From: Gaeumannomyces sp. JS-464
Lineage: Eukaryota > Ascomycota > Sordariomycetes > Magnaporthales > Magnaporthaceae
Direction of reading: 5' to 3'
DNA: 64,000 nt
NCBI GenBank assembly: GCA_002197995.1
Contig: NGZR01000006.1
Coordinates: 1,656,001 to 1,720,000, forward strand
Part shown: in pieces, positions 32,689 to 45,979 of the stretch
Numbering within the stretch: position 1 is the stretch's first letter
Layout: every line of letters begins with the position of its first letter
Notes under the pieces: model-generated
Told to the model about the DNA's origin: nothing
The model's database searches: none
Seen by the model: only the letters and a program-made list of their open reading frames with translations
Made by a program: the position numbers and the translations under genes

Positions 32689-34549
32689 ACGTGGTTTATT
32701 AATAAATAAGCCACATTAGTTAATAGGCCATAACACCTCGACCTTTAATTAATCGACGCGCATGCTAACTTAACAACGCTAAAAATCCATTTAAACTATT
32801 CGGAATTGTATACATCGGACGTTTTTACTTCCTCCTAGCAAATGCGCGCATTATGTCCGGTTTTGCCGCAAATGCCACATCGCCGACGAATTATCGTCGC
32901 TTTCCTTTTTTAACCCCTATAATCGCGCATTTTTTACTATAGCTATTTATTTAGCTCTTCCTGGTTTAAAGCATTTCGTACTTTTTCGACAGTATATAAC
33001 CCTTTTTATCGAACACGTGTTTTTTTGGCCTTCCGGCGTTTGCTTAGCGCTTTATTCGCCTTTCGTAACCTGGAGCACTTTTCCTTTAAAAGGTTAACCC
33101 GATGCATAATTGCTTTAGCCCTTTTCGTTAATTAGTTTATAGCCGATAATATAAATAACGGAAAGCTGCTCCGGTAATTGGAAATCCGAGCTTTAATATG
33201 TTTGGATTGCGAAATTGCATCCCTAGTTATTTAAAGCGTTTTAAAAGTTTAAGGTTTAGCATCGTTTAAAAGCTTTTTCGAAAAAGTTGGAATTCGTAAC
33301 CTTACATCCAGCTTTTCCAAAACCGAATCCGGATCGAATGGAGCAAAGCTAGCCTTTTAAAAGCTTTCCCGAATGTTTTTTTCGGTTATAAAGGCAAAAA
33401 ATGCCGTTTTAAACGCCGAAAAAAACTCGACTTTAGTTACGTGGTTAACGTATAACTTTATTAAGTTTTCGATTTATTAACCGTACGCTTTTTTTAACGG
33501 GTTAAAACACTTAACGTTAAGCGGTTAAAAAAAGTAAAACGAATACGAAAGTATGCAAAGCGTAATAATGTTATATTTTTGGCAATAAAGCTCGAAATCC
33601 GTCGAATAGTGGCTTTCGTAGCCGTTTAGCATTAACAAACGATAAGGGCTATTTGCGCGCGATGCTATATGTTTATTAAAATGCTAGATTTATTTTAAAC
33701 CGAGCTCGTTCGTAATCCACCCGTTAAAACTCGTTACAATAACCCAATCGCGTGGAAAGTCGGTTTTCGAATACTAATTAGCCAAATAATACTGCCTTTT
33801 AACGATAATAAAAAAGGGGATTACTTAACCGCAATTGTTAACCTTTTAAATAATTATAACCCATTCCCGGTTACTAAGCTAAACCAGCTTTGCTTTACTA
33901 CGGCTTTCCGATGTTATAATAACTATAATGGCGGCGATTATACCTATAAGGAAGCCGGTTTCGTCGAAGTTGTAAATATCGTTATTTAGGATGCCATATT
34001 TAACTATAGTATTTCGTATAAAGTTAAATTAAGTAAAAACGAGCTTAGGATTTTCGCATTTAGCTTTTTGGTAATCGTACTTTCGAATTTAACGCGTGCC
34101 GAGCTCCGGGCGGCGTTTAACGAACCTTTCGACCTAGCGCTTACCGACGGTACCCGCGTCGCGTTCGGCGAGCAATCGGTTGGCCATATTTTTAACACTA
34201 AAATACCGAGGAGGGAATGCGCGAAAATCCAGTTCGAGTATATATTTAACAAGCGCTTTCTTTTCGGATTTCGTTAATTTCCGTAATCCGGGCATAATGT
34301 CGCGTCGAGCAGGTAAGCCCCGCTTTCGACGCGTTAAAGTTATTTTCGCGACCGAGTAAATTTTTGCAGCTTTCCGTATGCTTAGTTTTAGGTTAAATTG
34401 TAAAGCCCGAAAGGTAAGCATTACTCGGCTTTCGTCGTTTTCTATTAACATTGTTATGGGCGGAGGAATTAGTCGCGAAAGAAAAAGTGTCGCGTGGTCG
34501 CGTGTCGTGGCCTATTAACTAATGTGGCCTACTTACTAATAAACCACGT
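32689..34549 (-). mobile_element. pogo/Fot1-like copy E1, full length, divergent subtype
   Basis: 1,861 bp with TA at 32687-32688 and 34550-34551. Ends ACGTGGTTTATTA, but the doubled motifs are AAGTAGGCCACA and TTAATAGGCCA instead of the GCGAGTCGCGCA type. On the minus strand the N-terminal open piece (34451-34134) has an HTH reading KAAKIYSVAKITLTRRKRG, clearly different from the other copies, while the following CENP-B-like part (KLTKSEKKALVKYILELDFR) and the DDE core agree. Asp 2 and Asp 3 are Asn (LNGYESH; PLNVKCFNPLKK). The zinc knuckle is at about 32835-32875. Confidence 0.95.
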
Positions 34550-34551
34550 TA

Positions 34552-37473
34552 TAACGTTTAAAATAAATGTAATTTGTTTTAATATCGTGTTAAAAGCGAA
34601 TCCATTGTTAAAACCGATTATTATTTTATACAACTCGCTAGTTAAAACGCTACGTATAACTCGTTTGCATTTAGTTAAAAACTAATGCAAAATGTTTGCT
34701 TATAACGAGAAAGTTATTATCGTACGATTCGTTTTTTTATTAAGATAATTAAATACCCGAATTGCGATATTAGGTTTTTGTTATTAGCGAATAATTCGTT
34801 CGTAAAAACAAACAATTTCGTACGGTTTAAATTTAAAAATAAATAGGTAAATCCTCGTTATGCGTTATTTATTTGCCATTATAACCGCTTGTTTAAATTA
34901 GTAATGTCGTTTTTATTTAACGAGTTTACTTAAGCGGTAATTAACAAGTTATACGTTGCTTTTAATTAACAAATGGTTGTTATATATGCGCTTTGTGCGC
35001 GTTAAACGACATATTGCTAAACTGCATTTTTAGCTTTTAAATTAATAAATTGGAATTATACTAATTGTTTTTTACATAATGGTAATTTTTTTTGTTAAAG
35101 TTCGACTTTGCATTTATTAAACTTTAAATAGTTATCGTGCGTAAAAAAGGATTTCGGCTTAATTTACAACTTAATTTCGTGCAACTTTTTTTTTAAGTTA
35201 AAAAAAGGCCGGTATTGCAAAACTACGCGTATCGTCGGTTTACATGCTTATTATTTTCGAATTTATTTAGTTTTATTATGGTAAATAAAAAGCAAAAGTC
35301 GTACGATAATATTGTTATTTTTAAAGCCTCGCGGTAATGCGTATGGTACGTTTTTCACTAATAAGTTTCGGGTTTTACCATTCCGTATAATGGTTTTCGA
35401 ATTTATAAAAGGGAATTTTCGAAGTACTTCCCGCGGATTTTTTTAAATAATCGTGCGATAATTATCCAAGTTAATTTATTTTTTAATTAAATATAAATTT
35501 AAGTAATATTTTTAATTTCGCTTAATGTTTTATACATTAGGATTAAAGTTAATCTTAAGGCGAAAATAAACGTTAATTATTTTTTGGATTTTTAAGGTTT
35601 AAATAAACAGCTTTTTTTCGTAATCGTTATACTTTTACATAACTATTTTCGACTTTTCGTACAGGTAGTTTATCGTTTTGCCTTTTATTTCCCGTGCGAG
35701 CTTTATATTTTAAATTTAAATAAATTAGCATAAGGTTAAATCGTATTAAATAATGTAAATTATGCTTCGTGCGATTAAATTGTCGATTTCCGTCGCGTTT
35801 ACTTCCTTAAAAGGTTTTTTTGGTATAGTAATTTTGCTATCCGCATAAAGCAGTAATGCTAACTTTTAATTTTTTTTTTTAACTGTTAAAAATGCTTTTG
35901 GTTAAACGTTTTTACGCGGGCGTTTTTGCTTTTTTTTAACGAAGCGGTTAAAATTAGGATAACGATAATTTCTTATTGTTTTCCAAATTCGTGCGATAAA
36001 AGTTACTAGTTTTTTTGCTTTTTTCCCGTTAAAACGTAGTTATACGGCTTAACTTAAGTTAACCGGAAAGTTTTAAATCCGCTTTTAATTGCAACGGTAA
36101 TATTAGCGTGGTTCGTTGTTTAAAATGCGTACAATTTTATCCACCCTTTTTTTTCTTTTTAAATTAAAACCTCGCTTTTAAACGGCAATTTTAACAATTC
36201 CTGCGTGCAAAGCCCGTTACGTGTGTAAAATGCTTTATTTACGCTAACCTTCGCACGAATGCTTCGAAGCATTTTTATTACTTTTCGAACTGCTTTTGCC
36301 CGTTATGCGATATTTAACGATAATAATAAGTTTTAATTAATGCGTAAATACGCATTAAAAATTAAAAAAGTTAAAACAAATTCGTTAAATTTAACTTTAT
36401 CGTTTAACGCTTTTACCGCTATTTAAAAAAGTGTTTTATCGTTCGTATAATATTTAAATTCGTTTTTAAAAATATCGTACGCTCGTTTAAATAGTATAAA
36501 GGCTTGTTTAATTTTACCTAATGCTTAATATGCTTTTATTAGCATTTTTAATACGATATTTTTATAATTTTAGCTTACTTGCAAAATTTTTAAAAAAAAA
36601 GTTAATACCGGGTTATGCAAAATATAATCCAATAGCTTTTAATACACGTATATCCAGCATCGACAAAATGCGTTCCATATTTCCTTAGTTTATATATATC
36701 GTATAAAATAGCTGTTTAAAAAAAATTGCTATATCGATAACGTGCAATGCGTTTTTTCCTTTTAAAAATATAATATCCACTATTATTTCGTAATTAAACT
36801 CGTAATTATTTTTAATGCTAAATTTAAATCGTTAAAAGGTAAAGTTATATATTTAATAATATTATTACATTTAGCTAATTCTTTTTAGCATTTCTTTTCG
36901 TATATTTTCGTATTTTGTTTTTTTTAGTAAACGATGGAAAAGTTTCGTACGAAACTGTTTAAATTTTTAATAAAACCTTTTTAGCTTTGGTTTTATAAAA
37001 AACGCGGTTAATTTCGTACGATTAATATTAAAAAATAAATATTTTTATTTCCGTATAATTAAAACGGTTATTTCGTTTAATCGTATAATAATGTTTTCCA
37101 CGTTATTAAAATAGCATTTTAACTTATCGGCATTATGCAAGCAAAAAAAACGGTGTTTAAAATTTTAAAATATAATACGTAACCGTTTTTAATTGGTTTT
37201 TTATCCGCATTGTACCGATTAACATTTTAATTTGGTTGCTTTTAAAACGAACTTCGGTTAAACCTAATATTTAATCGATTTTTAAACGAGGGTTTTGTTT
37301 TAAATATGCTTTTATTTAGCACTTTTCGATTATAAAAACACGTGCGGCGTTAATATTTAAAAGTTTTTTTTAATACGTTATATTATAATAATTATATAAT
37401 ATAAACTAGTCGGATATTTCGCAAGCGTTTATTTAATAAATATTTTTGCTAATCGTGCGATTAAAGTACGTAT
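34552..37473. other. Gene-less AT-rich block with recurrent CGTRCG motifs
   Basis: About 2.9 kb without recognised proteins or terminal repeats. TCGTACGA/TCGTGCGA-like motifs recur every few hundred bases (for example near 34724, 35308, 35450, 35768, 35990, 36471, 36941, 37015, 37450). Probably a very old RIPped element or several. Confidence 0.5.
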
Positions 37474-38616
37474 AATTTTACAGCTTTAATACGCGGTATC
37501 CTAATATCCTTTTCGTAATAATGTAAATCCTCGTGCGGGGTTTGTTAAAACTAATTAGTATTTTACAAAAAATGGTTTTACTATTATTGTAATTTGCAAA
37601 ATATTATTACGTAATAATTTAGTTTTCGCAATGGTTAAATGGGACCGCATTTAATCGCATTTACGCGATTAATACATTTTTATATGCGTTGCAACATAAT
37701 TAAGTGTAATTTACATATCGTTTAAATATTACCCTTTATTATCGCGTTAATATTTTACGCGAAATTATTATTTATTTAACGCAATCGCGATACGCGTATT
37801 TAATTTAACGTGGATTTTCCCGTTATATTCGCGTTTTTATTATATCGACGGTATTTTTCTCCTTTTATAAAAAAGGATGTATTTTTTGCTTTAAATTATA
37901 GGATTTTTTTTTTAAATGTATTTACGATACCGTTATCGGCGAGCTTTTCGGTATTGTTGTTTTTACTTTAATCGCTTTTTATACAGCACAATCCGCTTAC
38001 AACCCGTCGTTTTCGATATCGCCGTTAGTATTATTAGGTGCTACTTGCATTTTATTTGTTTTAATTTTTTAACCCGTATATAGCCTTTTCGCCCACTTTT
38101 TTATTCGCTAGTTTACAAAAGTAGCAACCTTTTTAACATTTACGGCATTCGTTAAATCATTTGGCGTTTTTTTTACCGTTAATACGATCGTTTTTAAAAC
38201 TCGAAAAGGTTATAAGCGGCATTTCGGCCGCCGCCGAAGCTTTTACCGCTTTACGACATAAGTTAAAATAGCTACCGACGTTAAAAAAGCATATTCGGAG
38301 GAATTTTGTAAAAAACGATTCGACTTTTACGGTTTTGCAAATTTATGCGGGATTTAATAATAGTAGCTTTATGCTTTTAACTATTAAATTATATCGTGGT
38401 TTTAATAAAAGTGCGAACGCTTTTTGTTATCCTTCGTAAAACTAAAGCAAAAATGCAAATTTATTTTTTTCGGTTATGCAATATGCGCAATTTAACGTAT
38501 ATTATTCCTTTTTCCAGCCAAAAGAATTATTAAAACATATTAACCATTAATATTAATATAAAACCTTTGCTTTTGTAAAAAGCACGGATAGTAAGTTTAG
38601 TTTTATTAAAAATATG
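37474..38616 (-). repeat. 3.3-kb repeat R, copy 1, part 1 (right of R in its own orientation)
   Basis: Reverse-complement match to the last third of the R units at 51684-54973 and 54974-58278, including the ACGCGGTATCCTAATATCC end. The match breaks at ATATG (38612-38616), the target duplication of the copia element, and resumes at 46215. Confidence 0.8.
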
Positions 38617-38851
38617 TGTTAATCCACGTAATTAGCGCGTGCATTAAAAGAAACCCCACGTTTCGTAAAGCAGCAAGTTTATGGACCGTGCGCTCCTACG
38701 AGCTTACAAAAGGGGATTTTAAAATCCCTTTCCTGTAATTAAATTCCTTTTTAAAACATGCATTACTACAAATACCAATACCAGATTTATAAATTTTTGT
38801 TATTCCTTTTAAAAGATTTCCGTGCTTATAAAAGTACCACTCCTACTAACA
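38617..38851 (+). repeat. Copia 5' LTR
   Basis: Starts TGTTAATCCACG and ends CTACTAACA. Aligns over its full 235 bp with 45980-46214. A primer-binding site directly after it is not clear (TTAATTAGTATTACTTAAA), probably because of RIP. Confidence 0.9.
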
Positions 38852-38899
38852 TTAATTAGTATTACTTAAAAAGGCAACACAAATAGCAAGGTAAAGGAT

Positions 38900-41800
38900 T
38901 TAAACGTTTAATACCTTTTTCGAATAAGCGATTGGGTTAACGTGAAAGTTTAAAAGCAAAAAAATCGAATTTTACTATTCGGTAACGCGTTATACGGGAG
39001 TTAATCACGTATTAAAAGCACCTTTTTATTGCAAGCGATTAAACTTTTATTTATAAAATTTAAACAAACGTAAAAAAGGCGTTACGTAATCCTTTTAAGC
39101 ATTTTCCTGCGTTAAGCGATTGGACTTTTAAATCGATTACTTAAACGATATTGCTCGTTACCCTTACCGATAACATATCCGACATTTCGAAATAACAAAC
39201 GGCAAAAAAGCTTAGCAATAAGCAAAAAATAATTACAAAAAGCGCATTAATAACATTCGACTTCCCCAAATCCTTCGCAAAGAATATCGATATGCCTTTT
39301 TTATTAAATCCATTATACAATTTCGAAGAATTACTAAACTAAGCTTTTATCGCTCGCCGGAACGCATAAATGTTTAAAATATTGCTTTCCTACGGTAACA
39401 TATATAGCGATAATTTTTTAAGCGACGTATTCGAAAATTACGCGGGGTAAAAAGCAAAGCATTTTAACGACCTCGATTTACGAATTACCCGCGTTTTTAA
39501 AAAACATTTGGAAAATTATAAAATCCCCGTACCCGGTTTACTAAAAGGAAAGCTTAGCGAAAAGCTTATACAAATTATGCGATAAGAGTTAATTTTTAAA
39601 TTAAAAACTTTTGCAACCCGATTACAATCGCCTTTTTCCTAAAATCGCACGAGCCCCAAAACAAACGATCGCCGGATTAACATTACAAATGCCCGCGGAA
39701 TAACACGTTACGCCACTTTTTTAGCGGAGCCCGCGGTTAAGCGATAAATTGGTAAAAATGAAATTTAAAAATTATTAAACCGGTAGTTTAAAAATCCAGC
39801 CCGTTTTCGAAAAGATTTTCCAACCTCCTTTATAAATACGAACTTTCCGCCTCCCAGGCCTTTTTCCCTTTTAATCGGAAATTACCGAACCCGAAATCGC
39901 AATAATCTTTTAAATAACCATTTTACAATCCTACAATCTTTTTAACCCCTTTTTACCGGAAATTACCGTATTAAGTATCGTAATAACCTTTTAAACAACC
40001 TTTTTTTAGCCTCGCGGTTAGCTTTTATTAATTAATCCTTAGCTTTATCGATTTTTTAACCCAATCCTACTTTAAAATTGCACTTTAAGCAATATTTGCA
40101 ATAAAAGGATCGCGGAAAAAGCATTCCGCCGATCGAGGAGCATAAATTGCAGCAATATTGCGCTTTTAATATAAAACCCCGGCGTTTGCGAAGTTTTTAT
40201 ATAAATAACTCCTCCTAAAGGAGGTGCTTAACGCCGCTATCGATAGGAGCTTAATAAAAGCATTCCAAAACGCGTGGGATAAAAAGTACAGCTATTCCGG
40301 TAATTTATACGATAATTTAAACGATAAAATCTTGTTTTTCGCAACCACATGCGAAACTTTCGAAATACCCCTTTTATAACTCCATGCGATTTTTCCTTAG
40401 GCATTTTAAAGCAAAGCAAAGCAGTAATACACCCGGTATATCGGGTATAGCCTTACTTTTCGAAAGATTTATATAATTTTTAAAGCGTATTTCGATATTA
40501 AGGTTAACCAATTACTGTATTATATAAATTAAAGCTCGATTACCTTTTAAATAGTCCGTTTAAAAATCGCTAACGCAGATAAATCTAATATGGAAATTTT
40601 GCAAACCTTTTTAAATAAACTGCAAAATTGCCAACGCGTTTTTAGACCTTTTTACCAAAACGAAAACCAATTAATTGCAAGCATTTTAAAAGCAATCCAA
40701 AGCGTGCCGAAGTTTAAAACCGTTTTTATAAACCCCGATAAAACTTTTAAAAGCCTATTTTCCCAGTTTAAAAACATAATGCGAGTGGAAGAAAAACGCA
40801 TAACCCCCCGGCATTTATTTTATAAAACGGAAGTTTAAAAATTACAAAATCGCAAAAAGGATAATAAAAGTTAAAACCGAGCATATAAACCCAAATCTTT
40901 CCGACTAAGCCCCCGTTTACGCCCATATATACGCGGTTGCTGGATTTGCAAAAAGCCGGATTGCAAATCGATACGCACTTTTTTAAAAAATAATAACGAT
41001 TTAAAAAGCAATAAAAAGCATAAAAAAAAGCAGAAAACAAACTACGCAAAAGGTACACCTAATTCCTCGCATTAGTAAAGCCCGAAAGCATTAACGAAAA
41101 GGAATAACCATTTTTTAATTTTAACAATTAAAAACAAATAAAAAGGAGGATTATAAAAGTAGCTATTTTATAACTTCCGTTACGGCCGCGTATTTAATTG
41201 AAAAGGCTTTTACTTACCGCATTTATAAGCGCTAAAATTCGGGATTTGGCAAGCTTTATTCCCATATTTTTGCGGATTAGGTATTAGTTTAATATAAAAT
41301 CCGAAGCATTAAGTAATAGCAAAAGATTTTTTCGGATATAAGTATAGCAATAACTTTTACGGCCGGAAAGGATCAAATTTACGCATTCCAACGCTATAAG
41401 CTAAATCTCATCGTTAATATAAACGGGCATAAAAAACGCGTAATTTTCGGATTAAAAAAAGCTGTTTTTAATATCGGAAAAATTATTATTTCGACCCCGA
41501 TCGGCTAAATTACGTTTTTCGTAGTTCCAGTTTTAACCCTTTTCCTGCTATGCTTTGCAAATATGGATGCATTGCACGTTTACTTAAATAATACGCGCAA
41601 CGAGCTTATAAAAAACGACGGTACGCGCGTCCCGATTATAAAAAAGCACGGCCACTTTTGGTTTTTTTTTAACGATATTACCCATATATTATAACGGCAA
41701 TTAGCTTTATAACGGAAATAAAAATCGCGGAAGCAGTTTTCTTTATAAAAGCTAAGCTAAAGCGCGTGTATAAACGCTTTGGACACCTATTTATCGATAA

Positions 41801-44620
41801 GCTTTGGAACGTTTTAAAACGTGCAAAACACGAAACTAATCGCGACGCTTTCGCAATAATTAACCGAATGTGCCATTTTTATTAAAAAAAGGGTTTTGCA
41901 CCATAACGCTTTCGATTTAAACTTTAGGATAATATCGTTTTAACTACGAAATAATTATAAACGTGTTTTACGTTAATTATAAGCCAATTTTTTACGTAAT
42001 TAATGCGAATATAGCTTTTAATACTATAGCGCTTTTTAAAAACATATCGGTAAAAAAAACGTGGGAAGCTTTTAAATGGTGCTGGATTAACGTTTTATTT
42101 AAGGCCTTTTAACGTGATTTTTTACGATGCCGGTATTAATTTCGCCGCGAGCGAATTTTAAACGAAAGCAAAACTTTTTGGGATTATTTATAAGCAGGTT
42201 TTAATCGAAACGCATTAGTTAATCGGTAAAATTGAAAAATATCACGCCTTTTTACGCCGGGCTTTTAATATTATCCAATAAAAATGCCTAATTATGCATT
42301 TCGAATTAGTGCTTTAGGGAATAGTAAAAACCGTAAACGACACGGCCGGCCCCGACGGATTTATCTTTACATTGCTCGTTTTTAAAGCAATGCTTTAAAT
42401 TAATAACGAATCGTTACCTTTATAAACCTAGGTATAAAAAGCCGTTGCAATTAAAAAAGTTATAATAAAAATCCGGATTTTACACGATAAGCGACGTATG
42501 TAAAAAGCATTAGTTATACGTAACGGACCGAATATAAAACGGGTACTTCCGAGCTTTTTAGCTTTAAAAAGCGAGGTTTTAGTATTCCGGGAAAAGGACG
42601 GATGGTAAGGCTTTTACAAGGTTTTATTTACAATAAACACGTTAGTTACGGTGGAAACGATTAACGGTAACGCGATTTTTAAAAGCACGGTGGTTAAACC
42701 CTATTATAAAGCAAAAAAACCTATCGTGTAAAAATCCGAAAAGCAACCAGCACCTTTCGAGTATTTTAAGCCCGAACAGTTAAAACGCCGAAAAAACCCC
42801 CGAAAAGAAAGCCGTAAAACAGCAAAATAAAAAGCTTTAGGATTAAACAGCCATTTTATTTAAAGTTACGGTATTACCCAAAGTTCCTAATAAACGAAAT
42901 CGCTTTTATAAAAACGCATAATTAACAATTGCAATAAAACGAAGCTTTTAGCAAATGCATACGACGTTTTTAAACGTTAAAAAGCACTAATTTTACCAAT
43001 TAGCGATCCGATTTAAGCAAAAAGGCAAAATCACAGCTTCCGGTTTACCATTTAAACAGTTTACGTAATAAAAACTAAACGAGCTTATTAACGCTAAAAT
43101 GATTAAACCGATTATAAAAAGGATTTCTAATAATGCTACGATTTTTGGATTACGAATTATAAACGAGGTAAAAAGGCAAATTTCGAAGCTTTTTAAAAGT
43201 TAAAATTCGTAATTATAAGGTATAATAACGAAAAAAAGCATAACATTTTTACACAATTTCCCACGATTATAAAATGCAATTAACGATTAATTTTAGCGAT
43301 TATACTATCGCTTACCTTTATAAGGTTTAATTTAATAATCCGAAATATTAGCCAAACGTATATACAATCGGATTTAAAATTGCAAAAAAACGTTTTCCTG
43401 CGCTTATTTAAAAAGTTATCGGCATGGTTTAAACCAGGCACGCTATTTAAAATGATTAAACCTTTTTACGAAATTGCGGAATTAGGTTTACATTAGTTCG
43501 TTATTTACCAAAAACATTATAAAAAGCGTTTAAACTGCTAAACGTTAAGTTATAATTTTTATTTGCTTATTTTAAAAAGCGGATAAAGCTTTAAAATCGT
43601 AAGCATGTAAATAAACGACACTTTAAATTTTAAAAATCCGGACTTTTTAATAAAAGAAAAATTGGCGATTTAAAAAGTAGGCTTTCGTGCAAAACCAAAA
43701 TCGATTTTTAAACCGGGAAACGAAGCCGATTTTAACAAATGCAAAATCCTAATAGGAAATTATAAGCTCGAAATTCGATAAAAGAAATAAAGTAAAAAGC
43801 TCGAGCTAATAAAAACCGATTTAAAAAGCTTAAGCTATAAATATGTCGTTTAAAAAGCTTAAAACGCATATATTAATTCCATATGCTAACCGGAAGCCGC
43901 ATTCGACTATTCCGTAGCGGCGTAAGCTAAAAACCCGGGATAAAGGACGTGGTTAAGCTAAATAAAAGGATTAAATAGCAAATCGATAACGCTAAAAAAA
44001 AACTAAAGTACGTTTATTAGATTTGTAAAAAACCAACTTTTACGTTTTCGTAAACGGATTATTCGCGAATAATTTAAATTTAAATTTACAAATCGGGTTC
44101 GTAATTGTATTAGGCAAAAAAAATCCGATAATTAAAAAATTAACTTTTAATTAATCGGGAACATTTTACATTAAACGTTAGTTAAATGCAAAAGGGTTAT
44201 AAAAAGCGTTTTCGCAAGTGAGATTTACGAAATGGTTAACGGGTTCGATGCAGCTTACGTTTTCCATTTAACGCTCGCAACGATTTTTAAAAAGCTAAAT
44301 TAAAAAAGCTTTGAAATTAATAATTTGCATCGATAGCTTTTCGCTATATTAATGCCTCGTATAATTGGGCATAATAGCGGAAAAAAGGCTTATAATCGAT
44401 ATTATAGCATTTAAAAAATCCTACGAAAAACGCGAAATCGACGAAATCCGCTGGATCGCAAAATTAAATAATCCGGCAAACGCGATAACTAAAAATTAAC
44501 TAAATAAAGCTTTGGAAAATTTGGTTATAAGCAATATAATAACGGTACAAATCGAAAGTTAAATAAAATACGAAAAATAATAAAAAAAAGCGAAGGAAAG
44601 CAGTTAAAATCGATTTATTA
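38900..44620 (+). pseudogene. Copia gag-pol polyprotein remnant
   Basis: Reading through stops gives, in order: a gag region with a Cys motif GCWICKKPDCKS (about 40937-40972); a pre-integrase part LCFANMDALHVYLNNTRNEL (about 41560) and FGHLFIDKLWNVLKRAKHET (about 41780); an integrase core with NFAASEF (about 42142) and NDTAGPDGF (about 42335); STVVKPYY (about 42687); a degraded RT; and the RNase H end EIDEIRWIAKLNNPANAITK (about 44430-44490). This is the domain order of Ty1/copia. Nearly all stops are TAA/TAG at expected Gln or Trp. Confidence 0.85.
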
Positions 44621-44664
44621 TAATTTAAAAATGGCCAATAATGTGATTAAAAAAAACGAAATTA

Positions 44665-45501
44665 CTAAAACGCCAAAACACCGAAAAACAATTTTACGAA
44701 CGACCATCCTAAGTTTTAGGAAAAACCTTTACTATTACCGGATATATTACCAGCTTATTTATTAACATTACTAGCATCCTTATCCTTTTTTCCCTTTTCG
44801 ACCATCTTTTCGTCCTTATCCTCGTTATCGTTAGGAGTACCAAATAAACTATCCTTTGCTTTTAAAAACGCCGTATCGAATATACGTTAAACGGCAGCGC
44901 GGCCCGCCGCTTTCCGCTTAGCAGCATTTATTTTAATAAAATTAGCGTTAACCTTACCGGCTTATTCCTCCTTTTTAAAAAGGATTATGCATTTAATAGT
45001 AAAGCGCCATTTCGCGAAATCCTAAAAACAGCGAAAGCATGGTTAATAAAGCATTGGAGTAGTTAAATAACGGATTAGCCATTATACTTTGTTAATAATA
45101 GTTTCGCGGAAGTATTTAATTATAAACTTTTTGGCTAAAGCCATTGCGATTTTAAAATTACCGGTTGTTAGCGCAAAAGATTAGCAAATTAAGGTTTGAG
45201 AAATTACTTACACCGGTTGGCACGAATAACCAAAAGCATAAAACCAGCAACGGTTGCCGGCCGGCTTGGTGTTAAAGCACCTAATCTTATTAAACTTGCC
45301 GGCCAAAAGAGAGTTAAGGCAATTTAAGCATAGGAACGATCTTTGTTTACCTTTTGCAAAGCGCGGGCGAGCAAGAGTTTTGCCTTTTCCTTTTTTAACA
45401 CGAGTCTTTTTAACGCTATTGTTTAAAACCGTTTTAATGCCAATTTAACCTTTAGCGACGGATTTTCCTTTGTTAAATCCAGAAAAGCGAAAAAACGCCA
45501 T
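44665..45501 (-). pseudogene. Antisense Cys-rich ORF inside copia, before 3' LTR
   Basis: From ATG 45501 the minus strand holds one frame of about 278 codons, broken by roughly ten TAA/TAG and ending TAG-TAA at 44667-44662. It begins MAFFRFSGFNKGKSVAKG and a Lys/Arg-rich segment. The Cys module is CLNCLNSLLAGKFNKIRC then CWFYAFGYSCQPV, two half-sites with one Tyr in a Cys place. A helical part (ALAKKFIIKYFRETI; INAAKRKAAGRAAV) and an acidic/Lys tail (NDNEDKDEKMVEKGKKDKD) follow. The frame is continuous from N to C, so no intron is needed. About 45180-45620 keeps many CA/TG, unlike pol, suggesting less RIP. It lies tail-to-tail with pol. Likely a passenger gene, possibly nucleic-acid binding; family unknown to me. 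Confidence 0.65.
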
Positions 45502-45979
45502 CGCGGTGATCGAACGATTAGCAGAATGGGAAAGCGGAAATCGGCAGGCAGGCAGTCGGTTAAAGCGTTGGGAGTATAAAAAGCCAATCCAAAATCACAA
45601 TAATTAAGGCAACCTACGGCCTTTTATATATCCTAAGCCAAGCCTTGTAAGTTATACTCGCGATTCGTTCCTTCCTATTTTTACAAATTAACAAGCGCAC
45701 GGCTTAATAGATTTTTATTAAGCCTGTTTACCGCTATTGCGCGCATTTAAGTTGGCGTTACCTAATTTTACGAGCGCCTAACCAGGCATTGCCCCACTTC
45801 CTATTATTCCTATTTACAGTTTTTACCGAGTTTAAGCATAGCCTTTCCTTTTATTCTTTTTCCTTTTGTTTTTAAAGCAAATTGCCAAATCCGGATTCCA
45901 TTGTTATTAGTATTGTTAAATCCCCGGATTTGAAAACGAGCATTTGACCGATGTACGCGTTTAAAGAAAAAATTGCCAG

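Noticed and set aside
45150..45212. GTAAGT...TTTAG intron in the copia antisense ORF
   Set aside because: The reading frame is continuous through this stretch on both sides (in frame from 45501 to 44665), so no intron is required; the TAA here fits a mutated Gln codon.
45254..45448. 64-codon + strand frame in the copia 3' region
   Set aside because: The minus strand over the same bases gives a longer frame with Cys motifs; the + frame is its shadow.
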